Shown here piece after piece: positions 10,037-18,926 of a stretch of 64,000 nucleotides of DNA (positions are counted from its first letter, which is position 1; each line of letters opens with the position of its first letter). The notes below the pieces were generated by a model. That model made no database searches and was not told the origin of the DNA. It worked only from the letters and a program-made list of their open reading frames with translations. The stretch is from Companilactobacillus sp. RD055328. GTDB taxonomy: Bacteria; Bacillota; Bacilli; Lactobacillales; Lactobacillaceae. The translations under genes and the position numbers were made by a program. Where the stretch lies: positions 186,001 to 250,000 of the forward strand of contig NZ_BQUT01000005.1 in NCBI RefSeq assembly GCF_022835675.1. The letters run 5' to 3'.

Positions 10037-10055
10037 ATATTGGAAAGGAGCAATC

Positions 10056-11891
10056 ATGGCAGGAAGGATTCCTGAGGATTTTATTGAACAAGTCCGAAGT
10101 AAAACAGATATAGTTGACGTTGTCAGTAATTATGTTCAATTAAAGAAATCTGGTAAGAATTTATTTGGACATTGTCCATTTCATGATGAAAGAACAGGCT
10201 CCTTTTCAGTGGCTGAAGATAAACAAATCTTTCATTGTTTTAGTTGTGGTCGCGGTGGGAATGTATTCAGTTTTATAATGGAAATTGAAAAAATGAATTT
10301 CCCAGAGTCGGTAATTAAAGTTGCTGAAATGACTGGAATTTCAGTTCCTGAAAATTTAGACACAAATTCTAATAATGATAATCCACAAAACGTTAAATTT
10401 AATGAACTACAAAAATTATATAGTGAAGCCCAAGTTTTATATCAACACATTTTAAAACGTACTACTACCGGTGAAGAAGCGCTCGAATATCTTAAAAATC
10501 GTGAATTAACGGAAGAAACGATTGAAACATATGGAATTGGATTTGCACCTGATAAAAAAGATTTTCTTTATACTTTTTTCATAGAAAAAGATATATCTAA
10601 AGAATTGTTACGTGAATCAGGTTTATTTTCCGAAAATGAAGAAGGTGAGATGTTTGATCGCTTCCGTGGTAGAGTAATGTTTCCCATTAAAGACCAAAAC
10701 GGAAAAATAATTGCTTTTTCTGGTCGTATTCTTCATAAACAAGATAATGTAGCAAAGTATTTAAACAGTCCAGAGACCTTGTTGTTTAATAAGAGTAAGG
10801 TGCTTTTCAACTATGATTTAGCTAAGAAAAATGTACGAGATAGTGGACAAGTTGTATTATTTGAAGGATTTATGGATGTCATAAGTGCTTATCAAGCCGG
10901 AGTTATGACTGGAGTAGCTTCAATGGGTACGAGTTTAACCGATCAGCAAATTCATTCGCTTAGTCGCTTGTCAGACAAGTTAATAGTTTGCTATGACGGT
11001 GATCAAGCAGGGCAAAATGCTACACACCGATCAGTATCGTTATTACGTAATCAAAATATTGATATTGGGATAGTTATCTTACCTGAATCAATGGATCCAG
11101 ATGAATTTATCAAGAATAAAGGTAAAGAAGCTTTTCAAAAAGTTATTAAAAGTGGAACTCAGACAATCATTTCATTTGAATTAAATCGTATGAGTCAAAA
11201 TTATAACTTTAACAATGATCGAGATAAGTTAGAATTTTTAGATGCGGCTATGCGCGAATTAGCCAAGGTTAATTCTGCAGTTGAAATAGAATTATATCTT
11301 CAAAAATTAGCAGATACATTAGATATTGCTTTTGAAACATTACAAAAACAATTCACTAGTATTCAAAGAGAAGAATTAATCAAACGTCCACCAGCAGATT
11401 TTGGTACCACTCATGCTGAAAAGAACTTTGCAGAAGTTGCAGTTAAACCGGAAAAAATAAACACAAAGCTTGATATTGCACAGCAAAATTTGTTATATTT
11501 AACTTTACGTTTTAAGGATGTCTTTAATAAATTAGTATCAATGCCAAATTTTGCTTTTATCGATGATAAATACAATAAAATATTTGGGTCATGGGCTGAA
11601 ATAGCAAATGATAGCATGGGTATTTCTGAATTCATGGATCATCTTTCTAACGAATTAAAACCGGTTGTTGCACAATTAGAGCTAAAAGACTTCCCAGAAG
11701 AGTATACTGATGAGGAAGTTAATGACTATATAAGCGTGATTATGAATAATTCTCTAGTAGAGGATTATGACAATATCAAAAAATTATTGAGTCAGGCTGC
11801 TGCTAACAATGATGATGAACAAGTCTTAGAGTTAACGAGTCAGTTGATTTTGTTAAAAAATAAGATTTTAAACTTAAATAATACAAACTAG
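10056..11891 (+). CDS. dnaG: DNA primase
   Basis: A 611-residue enzyme that makes RNA primers for replication. The CHC2 zinc finger has ligands Cys40, His43, Cys61 and Cys64. The TOPRIM core follows (VVLFEGFMDVIS, then VCYDGDQAGQNA), and the C-terminal third should be the DnaB-binding domain. AAGGAG precedes the ATG. It sits between glyS and rpoD as in the classical macromolecular-synthesis operon of Firmicutes, but without rpsU, which is 7 kb upstream here. Confidence 0.97.
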   Translation: MAGRIPEDFIEQVRSKTDIVDVVSNYVQLKKSGKNLFGHCPFHDERTGSFSVAEDKQIFHCFSCGRGGNVFSFIMEIEKMNFPESVIKVAEMTGISVPENLDTNSNNDNPQNVKFNELQKLYSEAQVLYQHILKRTTTGEEALEYLKNRELTEETIETYGIGFAPDKKDFLYTFFIEKDISKELLRESGLFSENEEGEMFDRFRGRVMFPIKDQNGKIIAFSGRILHKQDNVAKYLNSPETLLFNKSKVLFNYDLAKKNVRDSGQVVLFEGFMDVISAYQAGVMTGVASMGTSLTDQQIHSLSRLSDKLIVCYDGDQAGQNATHRSVSLLRNQNIDIGIVILPESMDPDEFIKNKGKEAFQKVIKSGTQTIISFELNRMSQNYNFNNDRDKLEFLDAAMRELAKVNSAVEIELYLQKLADTLDIAFETLQKQFTSIQREELIKRPPADFGTTHAEKNFAEVAVKPEKINTKLDIAQQNLLYLTLRFKDVFNKLVSMPNFAFIDDKYNKIFGSWAEIANDSMGISEFMDHLSNELKPVVAQLELKDFPEEYTDEEVNDYISVIMNNSLVEDYDNIKKLLSQAAANNDDEQVLELTSQLILLKNKILNLNNTN

Positions 11892-11903
11892 GGGGCTTAT
11901 TGA

Positions 11904-13025
11904 ATGGCTGAAAAAAAGAAAAGTGTTATTAAGTCAAGTAAAGAACTAGAAACAGCAACAAAAAGTGTCATTAAAGATTACAAAACAAAAAAAGAAATTA
12001 ATGAAGAGGATTTACTTGAAAAACTAATCAAGCCCTTTGCTTTAAAAGATGATTCAATAGATGAACTTATTGAACGTTTAGAAGATGAAGGTATTGGTGT
12101 TGTCGATGAGAGTGGTGATCCAAGTAAATTAAGTCTTTTAAAAGAAAAAGATGTCGACAAAGCTGAATTGAATAATTTATCTGCACCAACCGGTGTTAAG
12201 ATTAATGACCCGGTTCGTATGTATCTTAAAGAAATTGGGCGTGTTCCGCTTTTAAATGCTCAACAAGAAGTTGACTTGGCATTAAAGATTGAAGAAGGCG
12301 ACGAAGTATCTAAGCAAAAATTAGCAGAAGCTAATTTACGTTTAGTTGTTTCAATTGCTAAACGTTATGTTGGACGTGGTATGCAATTTCTTGATTTAAT
12401 TCAAGAAGGTAACATGGGATTGATGAAGGCTGTTGAAAAATTTGATTACCGTAAAGGTTTCAAATTCTCGACATATGCTACATGGTGGATTAGACAAGCT
12501 ATTACTCGTGCTATCGCTGATCAAGCCAGAACTATCCGTATCCCAGTTCACATGGTTGAAACAATTAATAAATTGATTCGAATTCAAAGACAATTGCTTC
12601 AAGATTTAGGTCGTGAACCTACACCTGAAGAAATTGGTGCGGAAATGGATCTTCCAACTACAAAAGTCCGTGAGATTCTAAAAATTGCTCAAGAACCAGT
12701 TTCATTAGAAACACCAATTGGTGAAGAGAATGATTCACATTTAGGTGATTTTATTGAAGATTTAGATGCAACAAGTCCTGAAGATCACGCTTCTTATGAA
12801 TTATTAAAAGAACAATTGGAAGATGTGCTTGATACTCTTACTGATCGTGAAGAAAACGTATTGCGTTTGAGATTTGGATTAGATGATGGAAGAACACGCA
12901 CGCTAGAAGAAGTTGGTAAAGTTTTTGGAGTAACTCGTGAACGTATTCGTCAAATTGAAGCAAAAGCATTGCGTAAATTAAGACATCCATCAAGATCAAA
13001 ACAACTGAAAGATTTTATGGAATAA
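11904..13025 (+). CDS. rpoD: Primary sigma factor SigA (sigma-70)
   Basis: A 373-residue housekeeping sigma factor. Region 1.2 begins near [16 protein letters not shown]. Region 2 is [27 protein letters not shown] with the -10 binding [16 protein letters not shown] segment. Region 4 has the [24 protein letters not shown]. The N-terminal 95 residues are charged and low in complexity, as in other Gram-positive SigA proteins. GGGGG precedes the ATG; a terminator follows. Confidence 0.98.
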   Translation: MAEKKKSVIKSSKELETATKSVIKDYKTKKEINEEDLLEKLIKPFALKDDSIDELIERLEDEGIGVVDESGDPSKLSLLKEKDVDKAELNNLSAPTGVKINDPVRMYLKEIGRVPLLNAQQEVDLALKIEEGDEVSKQKLAEANLRLVVSIAKRYVGRGMQFLDLIQEGNMGLMKAVEKFDYRKGFKFSTYATWWIRQAITRAIADQARTIRIPVHMVETINKLIRIQRQLLQDLGREPTPEEIGAEMDLPTTKVREILKIAQEPVSLETPIGEENDSHLGDFIEDLDATSPEDHASYELLKEQLEDVLDTLTDREENVLRLRFGLDDGRTRTLEEVGKVFGVTRERIRQIEAKALRKLRHPSRSKQLKDFME

Positions 13026-13031
13026 ACAATT

Positions 13032-13057
13032 AGAGGACCTTTGGTCCTCTTTTTTTA
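13032..13057 (+). terminator. Terminator of the glyQS-dnaG-rpoD operon
   Basis: AGAGGACC and GGTCCTCT pair around a TTT loop and are followed by seven T. Confidence 0.93.
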
Positions 13058-13096
13058 TGGTATTATTTTTATAACAAATATGAAGTAGGTGTTCTA

Positions 13097-13795
13097 TTGA
13101 GTAATATGCTTTCTAAAAGATTAATTGAAGTATCAAAATTTGTAAAACCTCAAGCAAGATTAGTAGATGTAGGATCTGATCATGCTTATTTACCAATATC
13201 ATTAATAGAAAATAAAACAATCGATTTTGCAATAGCTGGTGAAGTTGCAGCAGGACCATTACATAATTCAGAGCAAAATATTTCTTATCATAATTTAGAA
13301 GATAAAATTCAAGCACGATTAGGTGATGGACTAGATGTAATAGAAAAAGAAGATCAAATTGACACAGCTGTAATTGCTGGCATGGGTGGTATTTTAATTA
13401 CTGAGATTCTACAAAGATTTGTGAATCGTCAAGAGTTCACAATAGAAAGCTTGATTTTACAACCCAATATCGGAGAAAGTTTAGTCCGCTCGTGGTTAAT
13501 GGAGCATAATTATGAAATTGTGAATGAGAATATTTTAGCAGAAGATGGCCATTCGTATGAAATTATAGTAGGTAAATTAGTTTCAACTACCCCCGAATAT
13601 TCAAGAGAAGATTTATTAGTTGGACCAATATTAAAGAAGAATAAAAATTCAGCATTTATTGATAAATGGAATCGTAAACTAAAGAAATATCGTAAAACAT
13701 TAGTTGGGATAAGCAATGCTCAACAACCTGATCAAGAAAAAATTCAGCAAGTAAAAGCTGATATTAATATTTTGGAGGGACTTTTAAATGACTAA
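13097..13795 (+). CDS. trmK: tRNA (adenine(22)-N1)-methyltransferase TrmK
   Basis: A 232-residue SAM-dependent methyltransferase that modifies A22 of tRNAs. Motif I is LVDVGSDHAYLPI, followed by the family signature VIAGMGGILITEIL and LILQPNIGESLVRSWL. The TTG start lies after AGTAGGTG; an ATG three codons later is the alternative. It overlaps the Nif3-like gene by eight bases, a pairing that follows rpoD in many Firmicutes. Confidence 0.93.
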   Translation: MSNMLSKRLIEVSKFVKPQARLVDVGSDHAYLPISLIENKTIDFAIAGEVAAGPLHNSEQNISYHNLEDKIQARLGDGLDVIEKEDQIDTAVIAGMGGILITEILQRFVNRQEFTIESLILQPNIGESLVRSWLMEHNYEIVNENILAEDGHSYEIIVGKLVSTTPEYSREDLLVGPILKKNKNSAFIDKWNRKLKKYRKTLVGISNAQQPDQEKIQQVKADINILEGLLND

Positions 13796-14573
13796 CGTTC
13801 AGAATATTTTAGATGAAATTGAAAAATTTGCGCCGCTATCTCTGAAAGAAGAGGGCGATCCTACTGGATTTCAGATAGGTGATAGAACAAGAACTGTAAA
13901 AAAGGTACTAGTTACACTTGATGTTCGTCCTAATGTTGTTCAAGAAGCCATAGAAAAAGATATTGATTTAATAATTGCACATCATCCGATTATGTTTCGA
14001 CCTACGGCAAATTTAGATATTAATGACCCTCAAAATAAGATGTATTACGATTTAATGAGCCATGATATTGCCGTTCATTCAGCACACACTAATATTGACA
14101 AGACAGTAAATGGAATGAATGATTGGTTAGCAGAAGCTTTAAATCTTCAAAATATTCAGTCAATTGATGAACTTGATGGATTGGGTCGAATTGGTGAAGT
14201 ACAACAAGAAACAACTTTAGATGATTTTTCAGAAGAAATAAAAAATAAGTTTAATTTATCAGGATTAAGAACAGTTAAACCATATATTGAAAAACCAGTT
14301 AAAAAAATTGCTATCATTGGTGGTGATGGAGGCAAGTTCTTTAGAACTATTAAAGGCATTGGTGCAGATACTTTTATCACAGGTGATGTTTATTATCATA
14401 CAGCCCATGATATGCAAGCAATTGGGTTAAATGTTATTGATCCTGGGCATCATGTTGAAGAAATTTTCATAAATAAAATGGAGAATATTTTACAATCATG
14501 GAATGAGGATTATAATTGGGATATCCAAATTGTACCTTCAAGAGCTAATACTGAACCTTATATTTTTAAATAG
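13788..14573 (+). CDS. Nif3-like dinuclear metal centre protein (YqfO family)
   Basis: A 261-residue protein of the Nif3/DUF34 family. HHPIMF near residue 65 and HTNIDK near residue 104 supply conserved metal ligands, and DPGHHVEE near the C terminus supplies another His pair. The family is reported to bind two metals; the physiological substrate is uncertain. It lacks the long insert of the 370-residue Bacillus YqfO. GGAGG lies at the end of trmK, so the two are coupled. Confidence 0.9.
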   Translation: MTNVQNILDEIEKFAPLSLKEEGDPTGFQIGDRTRTVKKVLVTLDVRPNVVQEAIEKDIDLIIAHHPIMFRPTANLDINDPQNKMYYDLMSHDIAVHSAHTNIDKTVNGMNDWLAEALNLQNIQSIDELDGLGRIGEVQQETTLDDFSEEIKNKFNLSGLRTVKPYIEKPVKKIAIIGGDGGKFFRTIKGIGADTFITGDVYYHTAHDMQAIGLNVIDPGHHVEEIFINKMENILQSWNEDYNWDIQIVPSRANTEPYIFK

Positions 14574-14585
14574 AGGAGAGATTAT

Positions 14586-15821
14586 ATGGAAAAATATGAA
14601 AAATTGCTACCAAGGTTTTTAGATTATGTCAAAGTAAATACACGCTCTGATGATAATTCAAAGACAATACCTTCAACGAAACGTCAAATTAATTTCTTGA
14701 ATACATTAAAAACAGAATTAGAAGAAATAGGATTAGAAGAAGTAAAACTTAATACTAAAAATTATTATCTAACTGCTAAAATATCTTCTAATATTGATAA
14801 AGATGTACCAACAATTGGATTTATTTCACATATTGATACAGCAGATTTTAATTCTGAAAATGTTAATCCTCAGGTTGTAGAAAATTATGATGGTAAAAGT
14901 GCAATAACATTGGATAAATCAGGTGAATATGTTCTAGATCCAAAAGAATTTGAATCTTTAACTAAATACAAAGGTCAAACCTTAATAACAACTGATGGAT
15001 CAACTTTATTAGGCGCTGATGATAAGTCTGGAGTTTCTGAAATCGTTACTTTTGCGGAATATTTGTTACAACATCCAGAACTTAAACATGGTGATATAAA
15101 AATAGCTTTCGGTCCTGATGAAGAAATCGGTACTGGTGCTAATCTATTTGATGTCAGTGATTTTGGTGCTGATTTTGCTTATACCGTAGATGGCGGTCCT
15201 CTGGGAGAATTAGAATATGAAACATTCAATGCAGCAAGTTTAAAAGTTGATATTCAAGGAAAAAATGTTCATCCTGGATCAGCAAAAAATATAATGATTA
15301 ATGCTATTAGTCTAGGTATTGAATTTCAAAATCAATTACCTCAATCTGAAGTCCCCGAATTAACCGATGGTAAAGAAGGATTCTTTCACTTATTAAACTT
15401 CGAGGGTACTGTTGACAGTGCTCATTTAGATTATATAATTCGTGACTTCACAAGAGACGGTCTAAACAAACGTAAAGATATAGCTCAAAAAATTGCGGAT
15501 GAGATTAATAGCAGATTTGAAAACAATCCAATTGCAATAATCATGAATGATGATTACTACAATATGTATGAAGTTATTAAAGATAATATGGAAGTTGTTC
15601 ATTTGGCTCAAACTGCTATGAAAAACCTCAATATTAATACAATCGAAGATCCAATACGTGGTGGAACTGATGGATCAAAAATTTCATTTATGGGACTTCC
15701 AACGCCTAACTTATTTGCAGGTGGAGAAAACATGCATGGACGTTTTGAATATGTTTCTCTACAAACTATGGAACAAGCAGTAGATGTGTTATTAGAAATT
15801 AGTGAACTTAATGCGAAATAA
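14586..15821 (+). CDS. pepT: Tripeptide aminopeptidase (peptidase T)
   Basis: A 411-residue M20 zinc peptidase that removes the N-terminal residue of tripeptides, part of the cytoplasmic peptide use of lactic acid bacteria. Metal-site motifs are FISHIDTADF, LLGADDKSGVSEI and FGPDEEIGTGA, with YTVDGGPLGELEYETFNAA following. The lid domain is in place and length is normal. GAGGAGA precedes the ATG, 12 bases after the Nif3-like gene. Confidence 0.96.
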   Translation: MEKYEKLLPRFLDYVKVNTRSDDNSKTIPSTKRQINFLNTLKTELEEIGLEEVKLNTKNYYLTAKISSNIDKDVPTIGFISHIDTADFNSENVNPQVVENYDGKSAITLDKSGEYVLDPKEFESLTKYKGQTLITTDGSTLLGADDKSGVSEIVTFAEYLLQHPELKHGDIKIAFGPDEEIGTGANLFDVSDFGADFAYTVDGGPLGELEYETFNAASLKVDIQGKNVHPGSAKNIMINAISLGIEFQNQLPQSEVPELTDGKEGFFHLLNFEGTVDSAHLDYIIRDFTRDGLNKRKDIAQKIADEINSRFENNPIAIIMNDDYYNMYEVIKDNMEVVHLAQTAMKNLNINTIEDPIRGGTDGSKISFMGLPTPNLFAGGENMHGRFEYVSLQTMEQAVDVLLEISELNAK

Positions 15822-15844
15822 AAAATAGAAATGGAGATATAATT

Positions 15845-16033
15845 ATGCCAATTGTACATATAGATTTAGTAGAGGGTAGAAGTAATGAACAATTAAGAGG
15901 TTTAGTAAAAGATGTTACTAAAGCTATTAGTAAGAATGCTGATGTTCCTGAAGAAAGAATTCATATTATTTTAAATGAAATGAAAAAAGATAATTATTCT
16001 GTCGGTGGCACATTGAAAAGTGATGAGAAATAA
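15845..16033 (+). CDS. 4-oxalocrotonate tautomerase family protein
   Basis: A 62-residue protein of the 4-OT family. Pro follows the initiator Met (MPIVHIDLVEGRS) and would be the catalytic base after Met removal. The conserved Arg near residue 39 (PEERIHIILNEM) is also present. The natural substrate in lactobacilli is unknown. GGAG precedes the ATG and the gene lies 23 bases after pepT. Confidence 0.88.
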   Translation: MPIVHIDLVEGRSNEQLRGLVKDVTKAISKNADVPEERIHIILNEMKKDNYSVGGTLKSDEK

Positions 16034-16119
16034 TAATTAAGATTTCTGTAATATCTATAGATGATAATCATGTCTTAATATAATATTAAACTTGCAGATA
16101 TATTTTGGGGGATAATATT

Positions 16120-16215
16120 TTGAGACAAGTAAAAGTAGTTATCATAGATATTATTATATTCTTAGGAATAATAGGATTAGTTTTACAAATGGTACAGAGA
16201 TTAACGATGCAATAA
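16120..16215 (+). CDS. Small hydrophobic peptide (31 residues), unknown
   Basis: A short frame starting with TTG eight bases after a strong TTTGGGGG site and ending with TAA inside a terminator. The peptide begins MRQVKVV, has one hydrophobic span (IIDIIIFLGIIGLVLQ) and ends in a short polar tail with one Arg. That is the pattern of a single-pass small membrane protein. I do not recognise a family. TATAAT at 16079-16084 may be its -10 box. The ribosome site and terminator argue for a real gene, but no homology is claimed. Confidence 0.5.
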   Translation: MRQVKVVIIDIIIFLGIIGLVLQMVQRLTMQ

Positions 16216-16246
16216 AAAAGAGCTTCCATATTGGAAGCTCTTTTTT
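16214..16246. terminator. Bidirectional terminator, small peptide / lepB operon
   Basis: GAGCTTCCA and TGGAAGCTC pair around TAT, flanked by A6 and T6. It separates the small-peptide gene from the convergent HTH-like gene and serves both. Confidence 0.93.
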
Positions 16247-16421
16247 ATCTATGTAGTCTTAGAAAATCTAATATTTTCTTTTCTTCTTCGGCAGTTGCTA
16301 ATGCACTATTACCTTTAATTGTATGTATTCTTTCAACGGATAAATGTATTTCAAAAGCTAATTGTGTATCATTAGAGTTCTTTTTCTTTTGATATTCAAT
16401 AATTTCGTGTGCTAAATCCAT
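16245..16421 (-). CDS. Small HTH-like protein (LBP_cg2779 family likely)
   Basis: A 58-residue charged helical protein beginning MDLAHEIIEYQKKKNSND and continuing TQLAFEIHLSVERIHTIK, which reads like a compact helix-turn-helix. I recall a small lactobacillus family of this shape annotated as LBP_cg2779; its function is unknown. AAGGGAG lies ten bases before the ATG. It starts 18 bases after lepB on the same strand, so it is probably the second gene of a lepB transcript ending at the shared terminator. Confidence 0.7.
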   Translation of the reverse strand: MDLAHEIIEYQKKKNSNDTQLAFEIHLSVERIHTIKGNSALATAEEEKKILDFLRLHR

Positions 16422-16439
16422 AATTACAACTCCCTTAAA

Positions 16440-17075
16440 TTAAAATGTTTTCATTTCGTTAAGAGGCCAATAGCGCCATTTAACAACTCCAACAATTTCA
16501 TCTTTTTTAATAAAACCAATCATACGACTATCTTTTGAGACGTTTCGATGATCTCCCATAACAAAGTAATAGCCACTAGGAACTTTTCCTGTTTTCTTAA
16601 CTTTATTTAGTAATTTTTTATTATCAGCGTAAATTGATTTATAATATGAACCTTCAGCTAAAGATGAAAGACTGAAGTTTGTTGTATAAGTGTAGCCTTC
16701 AGCATGACTTTGTTCTTTATACTTGTTATCAAGATAAGATTCTGATATTTTTTTACCATTAATGTACATTTTGTCATTTTTTGATTCAACTGTATCTCCA
16801 GGCATTCCAATTACACGCTTAATGTATTGAGCACCAGGTTGATCAGGGGCGTTAAGAATAACAACATCATTTCTTTTAGCATCAATTGTGCGTATAGCAA
16901 TAATGCGATCTTTATCTTCAAAGGTTGGTTGCATTGAAGGACCCGAAACTTTATCATTAGCAATCAATAATGATTTAATTCCCCAGACAGCTAAGAATAC
17001 GACTAGGGCACTAATGATAGTAGTTACCCAGAAGTGAAGAAGGGTTTCTTCTTTTTTTTCTTTATTTTTTTTCAT
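16440..17075 (-). CDS. lepB: Signal peptidase I
   Basis: A 211-residue type I signal peptidase that cleaves signal peptides of exported proteins. One N-terminal membrane segment (about residues 17-38) anchors it. The catalytic Ser is Ser47 in SGPSMQPTF and the Lys base is Lys86 in YIKRVIGMPGD. Box E is GDHRNVSKDSR. An insert of about 35 residues between these boxes (around YTYTTNFSLSSLAEGSYY) is common in lactobacilli. It diverges from the methyltransferase-like gene. Confidence 0.95.
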   Translation of the reverse strand: MKKNKEKKEETLLHFWVTTIISALVVFLAVWGIKSLLIANDKVSGPSMQPTFEDKDRIIAIRTIDAKRNDVVILNAPDQPGAQYIKRVIGMPGDTVESKNDKMYINGKKISESYLDNKYKEQSHAEGYTYTTNFSLSSLAEGSYYKSIYADNKKLLNKVKKTGKVPSGYYFVMGDHRNVSKDSRMIGFIKKDEIVGVVKWRYWPLNEMKTF

Positions 17076-17166
17076 AACAGAAAACTCCTATAAATTAATA
17101 TTTCAATTATAACATTTAATAGATTTATGCGTATAATAAACCTATTACATTTACTAAGGAAAATAA

Positions 17167-17940
17167 ATGATTGATATTGATGAATATTTAAATGAATTAA
17201 CAAATTTATCATCTCCATTTAAAAACGACAAGCTTATTAAAAAACGCATTAACTTTATTGAAGAAACCGTTCATGAATTAATAAATAAAAGAATTCCAAA
17301 ACAAACTTTTTTTGATTTGATTTTTGATGAAGATGAAATAATCCAGATTTTAAAAAATACTGATCCTAATGATTTAAACCAAAACATTAATAAATTAGAA
17401 AAGCTAGATTCATTACTTAGCTATTTCAGACAGTTTTTACAAGAAAATTTTGGATATTGGGCCACTATTACAAGACCATTTATGGATACTTTTATTCAAG
17501 AGTTTCATTGTCAAAAATACTTGGAGTTAATGGCTGGGAATGGTTATATTTCAGAATACTTAAGAGAGCATGATATATTATCGATAGCAACTGACTCTAC
17601 TCAATGGGCACAAAACAGTAAAACTGGACAAGATACAATTACCGATATTGAAGAGTTAGATGCCTTAACTGCATTTAAAAAATATGCTAATGAAGTTGAT
17701 GCAATTATAATTGCTTGGAGTCCAGATTATGATGAAATTGATTATCAAATATTGCAAGAATATCGTAAAATGAAAGAATCAAAGCCATATTTCTTCATTA
17801 TAGGAGAAAAAAATGGCGCTACTAACAGTAAAAAGTTTTGGGAAAATGTTCATATTATTTCTGATAATAGGGTAACTAACATTAATGAGAAATATCCAAA
17901 ATATGATATCGTAAACGATAAATTGTATTTAATTGAATGA
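17167..17940 (+). CDS. SAM-dependent methyltransferase-like protein, unknown substrate
   Basis: A 257-residue soluble protein. Residues 1-95 are helical and charged. A Rossmann-type core follows with motif I YLELMAGNGYISEYL (118-132) and an acidic end of the second strand at Asp143 (IATDST). IIIAWSPDYDE near 180-190 resembles motif IV. No rRNA, tRNA or protein methylase signature is seen, so the substrate is open. AAGGAAAA precedes the ATG. Its TGA lies 11 bases before the preferred start of the next gene, so the two are an operon with rsmF. Confidence 0.7.
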   Translation: MIDIDEYLNELTNLSSPFKNDKLIKKRINFIEETVHELINKRIPKQTFFDLIFDEDEIIQILKNTDPNDLNQNINKLEKLDSLLSYFRQFLQENFGYWATITRPFMDTFIQEFHCQKYLELMAGNGYISEYLREHDILSIATDSTQWAQNSKTGQDTITDIEELDALTAFKKYANEVDAIIIAWSPDYDEIDYQILQEYRKMKESKPYFFIIGEKNGATNSKKFWENVHIISDNRVTNINEKYPKYDIVNDKLYLIE

Positions 17941-17951
17941 GGAGTAATATT

Positions 17952-18926
17952 TTGAAGAGAAATATTCTAATAACGATTCTTATGACACTATTGTTACTTG
18001 CAGCAGGGGTCATTGTGTCTAAACACGACAGTGTTAAATATAAGAGTGTAATGAATCGAAATGGTGTAACTGAAGATGCATTTATATTAAAAGCAAATTC
18101 TAATAAAAAGATAGTAACAGCGTTAAAAGAAGTTTCTAAACATGAGAAATTAAAATTTAGAATGCATTTTATTGATAAAAAAGATGCAGATAAATCTTAT
18201 TTTTATGGACAAAATGAAAAAATCAGCTTACCAATAAAAACAGGACGAAGTTTTTCGAATTTAGATTTCTCCGCAGCTGTTCCATTTGTAATTGTCGGAA
18301 AAGATGTTAAGGATGTTATTAAACCACAAGAGCAAAGATATATTAAACAATCTGATAATTACTTACCTGTAATCGGAATTACCGAGATGGATGATAATAG
18401 TAATCTTAACAATCATATTTTTACATCGATATCACCTAATATCACAGATAATGATGCTAAAATAGCAGACTATCGCATCATACTAGATGGTGTATATACA
18501 CATAAAAAAGAAACAGTTAGTTTAATAAAAAAAGAATTTAAAGCAAAAAAAGTAGGGACTTCTACAAATAAAATTAATAATATCAAACAAAAAACTATCG
18601 AAAAAAATTATGTTCTTTTTATTATTTTGTCATTAATAACTGTGATATTAATTGTGTTGAACTTTAATCTAATAATTCCGATGAAGTACTCAATCAATAA
18701 TTCACAATTAGATGGTGATTTACAAAAAGACTTTAAATTTGGATTTATTTTTCAATTTATAATTTATAATGCAATTGCGTTTATAATCTCGTACACAATA
18801 ATTAGCAATTGGATTCTTATTATTAATTACACACCAATAACTATCTTTTATGTGGCAAACATTATTTTGACAATAATTCTTGGTAGTTATGTAATCTTTA
18901 CAAAGAATAGGAGTTTTTTACGTTAA
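17952..18926 (+). CDS. Orphan MacB/FtsX-like membrane protein
   Basis: A 324-residue protein with an N-terminal membrane segment (about 4-22), an extracytoplasmic domain of about 190 residues and three C-terminal membrane segments. The middle reads KTGRSFSNLDFSAAVPFVIV followed by VIGITE, recalling the MacB periplasmic core (GRFF, VAVIG, VVGV). The layout is that of a single FtsX-type permease unit. No ABC ATPase is adjacent. An ATG 15 bases earlier overlaps the previous stop but has no ribosome site; GAGGAG sits just before the chosen TTG. Confidence 0.6.
   Translation: MKRNILITILMTLLLLAAGVIVSKHDSVKYKSVMNRNGVTEDAFILKANSNKKIVTALKEVSKHEKLKFRMHFIDKKDADKSYFYGQNEKISLPIKTGRSFSNLDFSAAVPFVIVGKDVKDVIKPQEQRYIKQSDNYLPVIGITEMDDNSNLNNHIFTSISPNITDNDAKIADYRIILDGVYTHKKETVSLIKKEFKAKKVGTSTNKINNIKQKTIEKNYVLFIILSLITVILIVLNFNLIIPMKYSINNSQLDGDLQKDFKFGFIFQFIIYNAIAFIISYTIISNWILIINYTPITIFYVANIILTIILGSYVIFTKNRSFLR

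Noticed and set aside
9583-10053. 156-codon minus-strand frame opposite glyS
   Set aside because: It is a shadow of glyS with no ribosome site; its Ser/Ile/Leu-rich composition is what antisense of AT-rich coding DNA gives.
16120-16246. Type I toxin-antitoxin locus at the 31-codon peptide
   Set aside because: The peptide fits in size, but I found no direct repeats or convergent antisense promoter; the convergent transcript is the lepB operon.
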